Source of the DNA: Bacteroidia bacterium
GTDB taxonomy: Bacteria > Bacteroidota > Bacteroidia > Cytophagales > Cyclobacteriaceae
Reading direction: 5' to 3'
NCBI GenBank assembly: GCA_016650355.1
Contig: JAENVX010000034.1
Location: 1-5,345, forward strand
DNA: 5,345 nucleotides
In this document: positions 1 to 5,345 of the stretch, in pieces
Layout of the letters: each line of letters starts with the position of its first letter
Numbering within the stretch: the stretch's first letter is position 1
The notes under the pieces: generated by a model
Databases searched by the model: none
Seen by the model: the letters and a program-made list of their open reading frames with translations, nothing else
What the model was told of the DNA's origin: nothing
Position numbers and translations under genes: made by a program

Positions 1-695
1 CCAAGTTCGGCATGAAGTTTATCAAAGACAGGTTCGCCCAAACCAACCGGTGCGCTTTTGATCACGCAGGTTACCACTCCACCAATGGTATCGCGCTCTA
101 ATCTCACCTGATCTATTAACGCAATCATTTTTTCGGCTGTAGCCTTATCGGGGCACCGAATAATATTGTCCTCAGTTTTTGTAAAATCAAGTTGGCTATA
201 ATGAGGGGCTTTTACTTCTCCAACTTGTGAAACGTATCCATTGATTTCTACTCCTAAATTCTTCAGTAGTAACTTTGCAATAGCACCGGCAGCTACGCGC
301 GCAGCTGTTTCACGCGCTGAACTTCTTCCGCCTCCGCGGTAATCGCGATGTCCATACTTTGCTTCATAGGTATAGTCGGCATGTGAGGGCCTGAAAGTCT
401 CGGCAATATGACTATAGTCTTTGCTTCGCTGATCCTGATTTTCGATAACAATGGAGATTGGTGTGCCTGTTGACTTTCCCTCAAAAACCCCTGACAATAT
501 TTTGAAAGTGTCATCCTCTTTGCGCTGCGTGGTAATTTTGGATTGCCCGGGCTTTCTCCGATCAAGCTCAGTTTGGATGAATGCTTCATCAATTACCAAC
601 CCTGCAGGGCAGCCATCGATGATCACGCCAATAGCAGGTCCGTGCGATTCGCCAAAAGTACTGATTCTAAAAAGTGTTCCGTAAATATTGCTCAT
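1..695 (-). CDS. aroC: Chorismate synthase, N-terminal 231 residues (3' end beyond the left window edge)
   Basis: This enzyme converts 5-enolpyruvylshikimate 3-phosphate to chorismate (EC 4.2.3.5), the last shikimate-pathway step, in the cytoplasm, using reduced FMN. Translating leftwards from the ATG at 695-693 gives an open frame to the window edge. It begins MSNIYGTLFRISTFGESHG, which contains the first family signature (GESHG at residues 15-19, then IDGCPAG at 26-32). The arginine/lysine stretch DRRKPGQ follows at 45-51. The second signature is RGGGRSSARETAARVAAGA at 120-138, including the RSS triplet (124-126) that contacts FMN in known structures. The family is usually about 360 residues, so roughly a third, including the third signature, is missing because of the window boundary, not because of a mutation. 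The start is fixed by alignment to the conserved N-terminus; no Shine-Dalgarno is seen. It is co-oriented with the batD-like gene 93 nt upstream, but the two have no known functional link. Identification is very secure. Confidence 0.97.
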   Translation of the reverse strand, partial: MSNIYGTLFRISTFGESHGPAIGVIIDGCPAGLVIDEAFIQTELDRRKPGQSKITTQRKEDDTFKILSGVFEGKSTGTPISIVIENQDQRSKDYSHIAETFRPSHADYTYEAKYGHRDYRGGGRSSARETAARVAAGAIAKLLLKNLGVEINGYVSQVGEVKAPHYSQLDFTKTEDNIIRCPDKATAEKMIALIDQVRLERDTIGGVVTCVIKSAPVGLGEPVFDKLHAEL

Positions 696-708
696 GGGTA
701 GATTCTAG

Positions 709-756
709 AAATTTCAAGACCAACTTGCTGAATTAGCAATGTTGAATCTGAAATTT
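709..756. repeat. Long imperfect inverted repeat in the batD-aroC gap
   Basis: Three nested arm pairs are read directly. AAATTTCA (709-716) pairs with TGAAATTT (749-756). CAAC (721-724) pairs with GTTG (741-744). TTGCT (725-729) pairs with AGCAA (735-739). The loop is GAATT (730-734), with one bulged T at 740 and a 4x4 internal loop. In total there are 17 Watson-Crick pairs. No T-run follows the structure on either strand, so it does not look like an intrinsic terminator. It would lie in the 5' leader of aroC or in a batD-aroC cotranscript. It could be an mRNA structure, a processing site or an operator; its function is unknown. Confidence 0.5.
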
Positions 757-788
757 TGGTGATACTGAAATAAAAACGAAAATAATAC

Positions 789-2240
789 TTATTTCTTAAA
801 CACTAGAAAAGCGGTGGCGCCAAGCATAAGGAGAACAAAAATGTTTACACCCATTTTTACCCATTGGCCTGTCAGAGAAGATTGAAGGGTATTGTTAGTC
901 GTGCCAATGCGATCATAAAAAGATCCAGTGTCGTTGCTCTCAATGGCTTGATTGAGTTGACTTTCGCCAATAACATCTACCACTTGAGAAGAACGAAGTG
1001 TATCGTATTTTTTTGAATTGGGGTTAAAGAAAACCCATTGAAAGTAATCCCTCAGATGATAGACGCCAGGTTCTTTAGGAATCATAAAATAATTAAAGGA
1101 CTTCGTGCCAGTCACTCTTCCATTTTCGCGATTTACGCTTTGTTTAATACTCGGCTCATAAAATTCGAATACATTGTCTTTTTTGATTACAGGCTTCTCA
1201 ATACTGGATATATTACCTTCTCCAAAGATATTAAACTCGTATCCTACACTTTGGCCGGTTTCTAAATCGGTAGTTCCTATTCTTTCATCTAATCGATAGA
1301 CGCCAACAGCAACAGCTTCTTTCATTGGGTGTGGTGGAAGGGCTTTTACAGTTACTGTCTTAGCCTTTGAGTTGAAGGTTTTAAAGTCTTCCTGCCGGTT
1401 TTGTCCAAAGAAGGATGGATTCTTAGCCACTTTAAATTTGATCATCTCTAACCCGACAGCGGGAAATTTTACGGCCTCTGTATTTAGAGGGTAGTAGGTA
1501 GCCTGATAAATTTTATATTGGGTAAATCCCTTGCCATTAATATTGATTGCTTCGCCCTCAATATTCTCTATGTTAAAATTTTCCTCCCAGCAATTGGAGG
1601 GCTTTAGTTTCTTCAAAATTTCAGAAAGTTGTTTGCCCAACTCATAAAACTGCATGGGAGCTCGATTGTTATCAGCTACCAAAAACGAAAGCGTAGTTGT
1701 AAACCCCTCGCCAACAAAAACTTCGTCTTTGCTGGTGCTTAGGGCGAGCAAGGCGTCTTCCTTTACATCCACGAATTCTGTGACGCCCCTACTAAAATCA
1801 TTGGCGGGATCACGATCAAAGAAACTTCTGAAGGGATCGGTTGACCGCACTTGCACAGGCGGTCCTACTTTTATTTTCTTGCCAGGTGAAGAAATGGATT
1901 GACCGTTGACTGTCATTTTAAAAGCGGGCAAGTTAAATGTACCTTGTTGCGAGGGCACATAGGTCATCACCACACTTTGTGAAGAACTAATCTGTCCATT
2001 TACAATGCTGGTTTGAGATTGGGTGGAGGTTCCTCGCTTGCGTAAGCCATCAATGTCTGGAAAGTTATCGTAGCTTTTTAAGCTTTCGTTATTTGCCGAT
2101 ATAGTAATTGTCCAGGCCTGATTTTCCCCAATCTCATCAGGGCCAAGAATAATTTGAATATTTTGGGCAATCAAAAAAGGGCACACCAAAAAGGTTGCGA
2201 AAATGAACGAAAAAGCGAATCTCAAAACACGTTTCAACAT
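789..2240 (-). CDS. batD: BatD-family exported protein with one C-terminal membrane anchor
   Basis: This 483-residue protein resembles BatD (aerotolerance operon family, 'oxygen tolerance' domain). BatD proteins are thought to act at the cytoplasmic membrane with the von Willebrand factor A-type proteins BatA and BatB; the exact biochemical role is not settled. Residues 1-25 form a signal peptide with basic residues, a hydrophobic core and a likely cleavage after LIA. The cysteine at position 20 is preceded by FLV, so it is not a lipobox. Residues 28-130 are a beta-rich domain carrying the typical BatD pattern: FPDIDGL (60-66), SIVNGQISSSQS (78-89), TYVPSQQGTFNLPAF (93-107). More beta-rich sequence follows up to about residue 440. 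A transmembrane helix at about 463-481 ends in FKK, so the bulk of the protein is periplasmic. There is almost no cytoplasmic tail, and the protein seems shorter than the 550-600 residues I recall for many Bacteroidota BatD proteins. No other bat gene is adjacent. No Shine-Dalgarno precedes the ATG at 2240. Family assignment is good; any function in this strain is inference. Confidence 0.85.
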   Translation of the reverse strand: MLKRVLRFAFSFIFATFLVCPFLIAQNIQIILGPDEIGENQAWTITISANNESLKSYDNFPDIDGLRKRGTSTQSQTSIVNGQISSSQSVVMTYVPSQQGTFNLPAFKMTVNGQSISSPGKKIKVGPPVQVRSTDPFRSFFDRDPANDFSRGVTEFVDVKEDALLALSTSKDEVFVGEGFTTTLSFLVADNNRAPMQFYELGKQLSEILKKLKPSNCWEENFNIENIEGEAININGKGFTQYKIYQATYYPLNTEAVKFPAVGLEMIKFKVAKNPSFFGQNRQEDFKTFNSKAKTVTVKALPPHPMKEAVAVGVYRLDERIGTTDLETGQSVGYEFNIFGEGNISSIEKPVIKKDNVFEFYEPSIKQSVNRENGRVTGTKSFNYFMIPKEPGVYHLRDYFQWVFFNPNSKKYDTLRSSQVVDVIGESQLNQAIESNDTGSFYDRIGTTNNTLQSSLTGQWVKMGVNIFVLLMLGATAFLVFKK

Positions 2241-2275
2241 GAAAAAACTTATTACAACTCCAAAAATAGAACTCT

Positions 2276-2283
2276 CAAATTTA
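2276..2283 (-). promoter_or_regulatory. Possible Bacteroidota -7 box upstream of the batD-like gene
   Basis: On the minus strand this reads TAAATTTG, a full match to the Bacteroidota -7 consensus TAnnTTTG. It lies 35 nt upstream of the batD ATG. The nearest TTTG that could act as a -33 element is at 2314-2311, 27 nt away, which is longer than the usual 19-21 nt spacing. The sequence is AT-rich, so a chance match is quite possible. Confidence 0.25.
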
Positions 2284-2440
2284 CCTTATTATAAATGCAT
2301 AAAATGCCTCCAAATTCACTAAAAACGTAGAAAATAAAAAAATAACATTTAAACCATTTTTCCCTAACACTCGTTGTGTATATTCAAACTCGCAAAGCCA
2401 GTCAGGCGTTGTATTTAGTTCCACTAAAAATTCTTTTACT

Positions 2441-2632
2441 GTGAAAAAAATGCTCAACTATTTCAAGACCGTGCTCGCCAAAGTTAGCTTTGACGCTCAG
2501 CTTTTTGAAAAAGAATTACGCAAAGCCATCAAAACCTTGGTGGTAGAAGAGTTGCTGGAACTCAGAGTTTGGTGCTATGCCAACTTTGGGAATCATGAGG
2601 CGATCATGAATCGCTGCTTTGTTGTAACCTAA
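2441..2632 (+). CDS. Small conserved-looking protein of unknown function (63 aa)
   Basis: I do not know a function for this protein. It is 63 residues long if it starts at GTG 2441, or 60 if it starts at the in-frame ATG at 2450; the ATG is equally plausible and would be more usual. It has no signal peptide or membrane segment. The sequence looks like two or three amphipathic helices: an aromatic/basic start (MLNYFKTVLAKVSFDAQLF, residues 4-22), then a charged helix (EKELRKAIKTLVVEELLELR, 23-42). The WCYANFG segment (44-50) and NRCF (57-60) supply two cysteines, C45 and C59. Its reality is supported by a protein-like composition, an isolated position on the plus strand away from any larger gene, and a strong terminator 26 nt after the stop codon. 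It also resembles short hypothetical proteins I recall from Cytophagales, though that is memory and not a search. It is divergent from batD. No Shine-Dalgarno or clear promoter was seen. Confidence 0.72.
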   Translation: MKKMLNYFKTVLAKVSFDAQLFEKELRKAIKTLVVEELLELRVWCYANFGNHEAIMNRCFVVT

Positions 2633-2657
2633 AAATGATTGATTAAGATCCTTAAAA

Positions 2658-2688
2658 AGACCCCGGCTTGACTGGGGTTTATTTTTTT
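2658..2688 (+). terminator. Rho-independent terminator between convergent genes, probably bidirectional
   Basis: The stem ACCCCGG (2660-2666) pairs with CTGGGGT (2672-2678) around the 5-nt loop CTTGA. It can extend outwards by a G-T and an A-T pair. A T-rich run, TTTATTTTTTT, follows on the plus strand at 2678-2688. It ends the transcript of the 63-residue protein gene. On the minus strand the same hairpin is followed by CTTTTT (2659-2654 region), so it may also end the unit whose last gene stops at 2707. Confidence 0.85.
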
Positions 2689-2706
2689 ACAGGAGTATAA
2701 ACCCAA

Positions 2707-2922
2707 CTACAATGAATCCAAATATAAGTCTTCTACTTTTTTTCGAGCCCAGGGAGTTTTTCTAAGGAATGTCAAGCTTGACTTAATACTCGGATCGAAC
2801 CGGAAACAATTGATGTCGATTCGATTTCCTAATTCCGCCCAGCCATAACGATCGACTAAATAGATCAGAACCGATTCAAGCGTCTTTCCATGTAGTGGGT
2901 TGTTAGGCTGTTCTTCTTTCAT
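2707..2922 (-). CDS. VF530/DUF2132 family putative nucleic-acid-binding protein (71 aa)
   Basis: This small cytoplasmic protein belongs to the VF530 family (DUF2132), for which DNA or nucleic-acid binding was inferred from the structure of the Vibrio fischeri member. Its cellular role is unknown. The family core is nearly complete: NNPLHGKTLE (residues 7-16), LVDRYGWAELG (22-32), INCF (37-40), and the basic end PSIKSSLTFLRKTPWARKKV (44-63), followed by EDLYL. The length is normal for the family. The ATG at 2922 lies just before the conserved core, so the start is secure. It begins 7 nt after the stop of the 158-residue gene upstream, which suggests cotranscription and possibly translational coupling. 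The unit ends at the hairpin at 2658-2688. Family identification is strong; the biological target cannot be deduced here. Confidence 0.92.
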   Translation of the reverse strand: MKEEQPNNPLHGKTLESVLIYLVDRYGWAELGNRIDINCFRFDPSIKSSLTFLRKTPWARKKVEDLYLDSL

Positions 2923-2929
2923 AAAAAAT

Positions 2930-3406
2930 TTATGACAGGATGTAATTCAGTTCTCGTTCATAGTCGGTCTGTAGATCTTCAGGCAGCTTAGTCAATGCAT
3001 CTTCAATCTTTTTCAGCTGCTGTTGATAGAGATTAAAAAGTACGGTGCCAGGAAGACGTGGAATTCGAGCATCCTTCATTTTCGAGCAAAAGAATATGCG
3101 GAGTTCCAGTTCGGTTTGCTTTATTCCCGAGTATTTTATTTGCTTGTTGGCGAATCTTAGAATTTTACGGAGTGTCTTTTTGATCAGGTAAACATTGGTT
3201 GTGGGAATTGTTTTAAAAAGTTCTCGCAACTCTTCTTTTACATTTTCAATATATGCTTGTTCATTGTTTGCCTCAAAGAGCAAGTAGTTGAGCAGTTCTT
3301 TGTTTTCCTTTTTGTATTTCGCCAGGCGCAGACAAAGCCCTTCTATCGTCTCTTGATCAAGAGTGTGTAATTCTTTTTTAATATCACTTAATGAAGCAGT
3401 GGTCAT
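2930..3406 (-). CDS. Conserved helical protein of unknown function (158 aa)
   Basis: I cannot assign a function. The protein is almost entirely predicted helix, rich in Lys, Glu and Leu, with no signal peptide and no membrane segment, so it is probably cytoplasmic. The N-terminal part, LSDIKKELHTLDQETIEGLC (residues 6-25) and LAKYKKENKELLNYLLFEAN (28-47), reads as a helical hairpin. It resembles the start of hypothetical proteins I recall from Bacteroidota. The middle has a basic helix, YLIKKTLRKILRFANKQIKY (73-92), and ELELRIFFCSKM (99-110). The C-terminal helix YQQQLKKIEDALTKLPEDLQ (127-146) leads to YERELNYIL. The basic middle helix could bind RNA or DNA, which would fit the VF530-type neighbour 7 nt downstream, but this is inference. 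The ATG at 3406 gives the longest protein. On the minus strand AATATTTG (3421-3414) is one base off the -7 consensus but would leave almost no leader. Confidence 0.85.
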   Translation of the reverse strand: MTTASLSDIKKELHTLDQETIEGLCLRLAKYKKENKELLNYLLFEANNEQAYIENVKEELRELFKTIPTTNVYLIKKTLRKILRFANKQIKYSGIKQTELELRIFFCSKMKDARIPRLPGTVLFNLYQQQLKKIEDALTKLPEDLQTDYERELNYILS

Positions 3407-3470
3407 GTAGTTACAAATATTGTTATTACCAGGCCATGGATGTCCATAGTTTATAAGGCATTGCTATTTA

Positions 3471-4232
3471 TCAATATGGTGAAGGACTCACACTCGTCCA
3501 TCCACCATCAATCACAAGGGCTTGTCCTGTAATATGGTTAGCCTGTGGTGAGATTAAAAAAAGTGCTGCATTTGCAATGTCTTCTGTTGATGCAGGTTTG
3601 CCAATAGGTGTTATGCGTGACCAGGTTTTTTCATAGTCAGGGTCATGTGCTGTGCGTTCGGTCATAGTTGCGCCAGGCGCAATGGCATTCACGGTGATCT
3701 TATAGGGAGACAATTCAACCACTAATGTCTTGGCTAACATTTCCAAAGCCGCCTTGCTCATACCGTATGCCGCTAAGTTTTTGTGTGCCTGATGACCTGT
3801 CACAGAAGACATGAACAGGATACTACCGCCCGACTTCTGTTCTTTCATTTGATTTGCTGCGGCTTGCGCTAAGAAAAAACTTCCACTTAGATTCACATTC
3901 ATGACCTGACTAAAATCTTCTGGCCTGTAATCAAAAAAATCGCCAAACAATGTGATGCCTGCATTTGCAACAGCAATGTCAACGCTACCAAAATGTTTCA
4001 CAGCATGGTGCACCATTTTTTGAATAAATGAAACATTGCTTGCATCTCCAGCTAAGGCAATGCATTTGCCATGCTCTTTTTTAATTGTGTGGGCAGCTTC
4101 TTCAGCCAACCCTGCCTCAATATCATTAAGTAAAACGCTAGCTCCTCCTGATGCTAATTGCCGGCAAATTTCAAGTCCAATGCCTTGCCCAGCACCGGTT
4201 ACAATGGCAACTTTATTTTTGAATCGATCCAT
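3471..4232 (-). CDS. Classical short-chain dehydrogenase/reductase, probably NAD-dependent
   Basis: This 253-residue cytoplasmic oxidoreductase has the complete classical SDR architecture. The cofactor motif is TGAGQGIG (residues 12-19). An acidic residue at the end of beta-2 (LLND, D37) usually favours NAD(H) over NADP(H). NAG lies at 90-92, and the catalytic set is N114, S143, Y156 and K160 (YGMSK). The segment after the active site reads NAIAPGATMTER (182-193), and the C-terminus contains GQALVIDGGW (236-245). The length is typical. The substrate cannot be read from the motifs. The gene lies 106 nt downstream of a co-oriented sugar-acid dehydratase. That suggests a sugar 1-dehydrogenase or a dehydrogenase of a 2-keto-3-deoxy sugar acid, as in known L-rhamnose, L-fucose, D-xylose or L-arabinose oxidative pathways. 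A general FabG-like or alcohol role remains possible. The ATG at 4232 gives the usual short lead-in (MDRFKNKVAIVTG). No Shine-Dalgarno was seen. Confidence 0.93.
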   Translation of the reverse strand: MDRFKNKVAIVTGAGQGIGLEICRQLASGGASVLLNDIEAGLAEEAAHTIKKEHGKCIALAGDASNVSFIQKMVHHAVKHFGSVDIAVANAGITLFGDFFDYRPEDFSQVMNVNLSGSFFLAQAAANQMKEQKSGGSILFMSSVTGHQAHKNLAAYGMSKAALEMLAKTLVVELSPYKITVNAIAPGATMTERTAHDPDYEKTWSRITPIGKPASTEDIANAALFLISPQANHITGQALVIDGGWTSVSPSPY

Positions 4233-4301
4233 TTTTGAGTATGAATTTAAGATGTTTGGAATTTAGACGGTTGATTGGAAATATTTTCTTGATGAAGATA
4301 T

Positions 4302-4327
4302 CCATAAACTCTAAACCATAAATCTAA
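4302..4327. repeat. Short imperfect tandem repeat in the dehydratase-SDR gap
   Basis: CCATAAACTCTAA (4302-4314) is followed one base later by CCATAAATCTAA (4316-4327). They are two copies with a 14-nt period that differ by one deleted base. They lie between the dehydratase stop and the SDR start, about 70 nt upstream of the SDR ATG. The repeat could be a paired operator or simply slippage in AT-rich DNA. Confidence 0.35.
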
Positions 4328-4338
4328 CCCTACACGTA

Positions 4339-5345
4339 TTAATGTGAGTCTCTGGAGACCTCACTTCCCGATCCGCCCTTTAAATAATTCATGTCTGCAC
4401 CCACATCTGCTTGCTCTACATGTTGCTGATATAATCTTACGTAGCCACGGTCATAGGTTTTATGAATTGGTTTCCAGTTCTTTTTTCTTTTTTGAAGCTC
4501 AGCATCTGAAACCTCCAGTTTTAATGAGCGATTAGGAACATCCAGACTTATAATATCACCACTTTGAACTACAGCAAAATTGCCACCTAGTGCTGCTTCA
4601 GGGGATGCATGAAGAACAACCGTACCAAATCCTGTTCCACTCATCCGTCCGTCTGAGATTCTGATTAAGTCATGAATTCCTTTTGCTAATAACTTTTTAG
4701 GAAGAGACATGTTTCCAACTTCAGGCATACCAGGATAGCCAATGGGGCCAACATTCTTTAATACTAAAATGCTGTTTTCATCAACATCAAGATTAGGGTC
4801 ATCTACTCTATTTTTGTAATCATCAATATCTTCAAACACAACAGCTTTCCCTGTGTGCTTCATTAAATGAGCACTTGCTGCTGAAGGTTTGATTACTGCA
4901 CCATTCTCACATAGGTTGCCTTTTAGTATGGCTACCCCTGCTAAAGGATTAAAGGGTTTGTCCGCTGAGGCTATCACTTCTTTATTGTAGCACTTTGCAG
5001 AATCATAGTTTTCCTTTATCGTTCTTCCATTCACAGTGATACAATCTTTGTGAAGAAAACCATCCAGTTCTTTAAGCGCGGCTGGCAAACCACCAGCATA
5101 ATACAAGTCTTCCATAAAATATTTTCCGGAAGGTTGGAGGTTGACGATAAAGGGAATATTGGCTGAGAGCTCATCGAAATCGTTTAGCGTAAGCGGCACA
5201 CCAATTCTTCCGGCAATAGCCAAAAGATGAATGATAAAATTGGTAGAACCGCCAATTGCCGCGTTGGTCATGATTGCATTTTCAAACGCTTTACGAGTAA
5301 GAATATCAGAGAGCAGCACATTCTCTTTTACCATTTCCACAATTC
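4339..5345 (-). CDS. IlvD/Edd-family dehydratase, sugar-acid (aldonate) dehydratase branch; C-terminal 335 residues
   Basis: This cytoplasmic Fe-S dehydratase removes water from a sugar acid to give a 2-keto-3-deoxy acid, judging by its branch of the family. The frame is open to the right edge (ATT at 5343, GTG at 5340), so the N-terminus lies outside. The family is about 570-600 residues, so some 240 are missing, including the segments that hold the Fe-S cluster cysteines. Counting from the GTG at 5340, NAAIGGSTN is at 26-34, NLQPSGKYFMED at 67-78, and YAGGLPA at 81-87. GPIGYPGMPEVGNM is at 198-211, and ISDGRMSGTGFGTVVLH at 228-244 contains the serine (S234) matching the catalytic serine of L-arabinonate dehydratase. 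IlvD proper usually has TDGRFSGGT here. The end, HVEQADVGADMNYL then SRDSH, also resembles arabinonate/xylonate-type dehydratases. No terminator was seen before the SDR gene 106 nt downstream, so the two are probably cotranscribed. Family is certain; the branch is well supported; the substrate is unknown. Confidence 0.9.
   Translation of the reverse strand, partial: IVEMVKENVLLSDILTRKAFENAIMTNAAIGGSTNFIIHLLAIAGRIGVPLTLNDFDELSANIPFIVNLQPSGKYFMEDLYYAGGLPAALKELDGFLHKDCITVNGRTIKENYDSAKCYNKEVIASADKPFNPLAGVAILKGNLCENGAVIKPSAASAHLMKHTGKAVVFEDIDDYKNRVDDPNLDVDENSILVLKNVGPIGYPGMPEVGNMSLPKKLLAKGIHDLIRISDGRMSGTGFGTVVLHASPEAALGGNFAVVQSGDIISLDVPNRSLKLEVSDAELQKRKKNWKPIHKTYDRGYVRLYQQHVEQADVGADMNYLKGGSGSEVSRDSH

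Noticed and set aside
293..684. Open frames on both strands (minus 293-592, plus 451-684) overlapping the chorismate synthase gene
   Set aside because: They lie wholly inside the well-conserved aroC frame and encode no recognisable protein pattern; they are shadow frames.
1038..1902. Plus-strand open frames at 1038-1265 and 1654-1902
   Set aside because: Both are antisense to the batD-like gene, with unlikely compositions and no family resemblance.
2239..2322. Plus-strand ATG with a 27-codon open frame starting over the batD start codon
   Set aside because: It is very short, Lys/Ile-rich as expected of AT-rich intergenic DNA, and has no ribosome binding site or supporting context.
3414..3421. 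AATATTTG on the minus strand as a -7 box for the 158-residue protein gene
   Set aside because: It is one mismatch from the consensus, has no -33 partner, and would place the transcript start almost on the ATG.
3436..3447. Inverted repeat ATGGA/TCCAT with a 2-nt centre between the SDR and the 158-residue gene
   Set aside because: Five-base arms are expected by chance in this much sequence, the 2-nt loop cannot form a normal RNA hairpin, and there is no T-run for a terminator.
4036..4535. Plus-strand open frames at 4036-4266 and 4344-4535
   Set aside because: They are antisense to the SDR and dehydratase genes, both of which have intact catalytic motifs in the minus frame.

Overview
This window looks like ordinary chromosomal sequence from a member of the Bacteroidota, probably a Cytophagales-type environmental bacterium. 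The base composition is moderately AT-rich and the start codons lack clear Shine-Dalgarno sequences. A BatD-type exported protein and a 158-residue helical protein of a kind I associate with this phylum point the same way. No rRNA, tRNA, CRISPR array, insertion sequence or phage gene was seen. The organism call is inference from gene content, not a database match.

Left part (1-2240, minus strand): the first 231 codons of chorismate synthase (aroC), cut by the left window edge, lie downstream of a complete batD-like gene. That gene encodes a secreted protein anchored by one C-terminal membrane segment. The 93-nt gap between them holds a long imperfect inverted repeat without a U-tract. BatD stands alone, with no batA, batB, batC or batE next to it in the window.

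Middle part (2241-3470): a 200-nt divergent intergenic region separates batD from a plus-strand small gene (63 residues, function unknown), which is followed by a convincing Rho-independent terminator. Converging on that terminator from the other side is a two-gene minus-strand unit: a 158-residue helical protein of unknown function and, 7 nt downstream, a 71-residue VF530/DUF2132 putative nucleic-acid-binding protein. The terminator hairpin can work in both directions.

Right part (3471-5345, minus strand): a classical short-chain dehydrogenase lies downstream of an IlvD/Edd-family dehydratase that is cut at its 5' end by the right window edge. The dehydratase C-terminus has the features of the sugar-acid (aldonate) dehydratase branch rather than of branched-chain amino acid IlvD. 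The pair therefore suggests non-phosphorylative sugar oxidation and dehydration, but the sugar cannot be read from this sequence.

No clearly new biological system is visible. The points most worth a second look are the uncharacterised small protein, the two-gene unit with the VF530 protein, the solitary BatD, the structured aroC leader and the substrate of the dehydrogenase/dehydratase pair.
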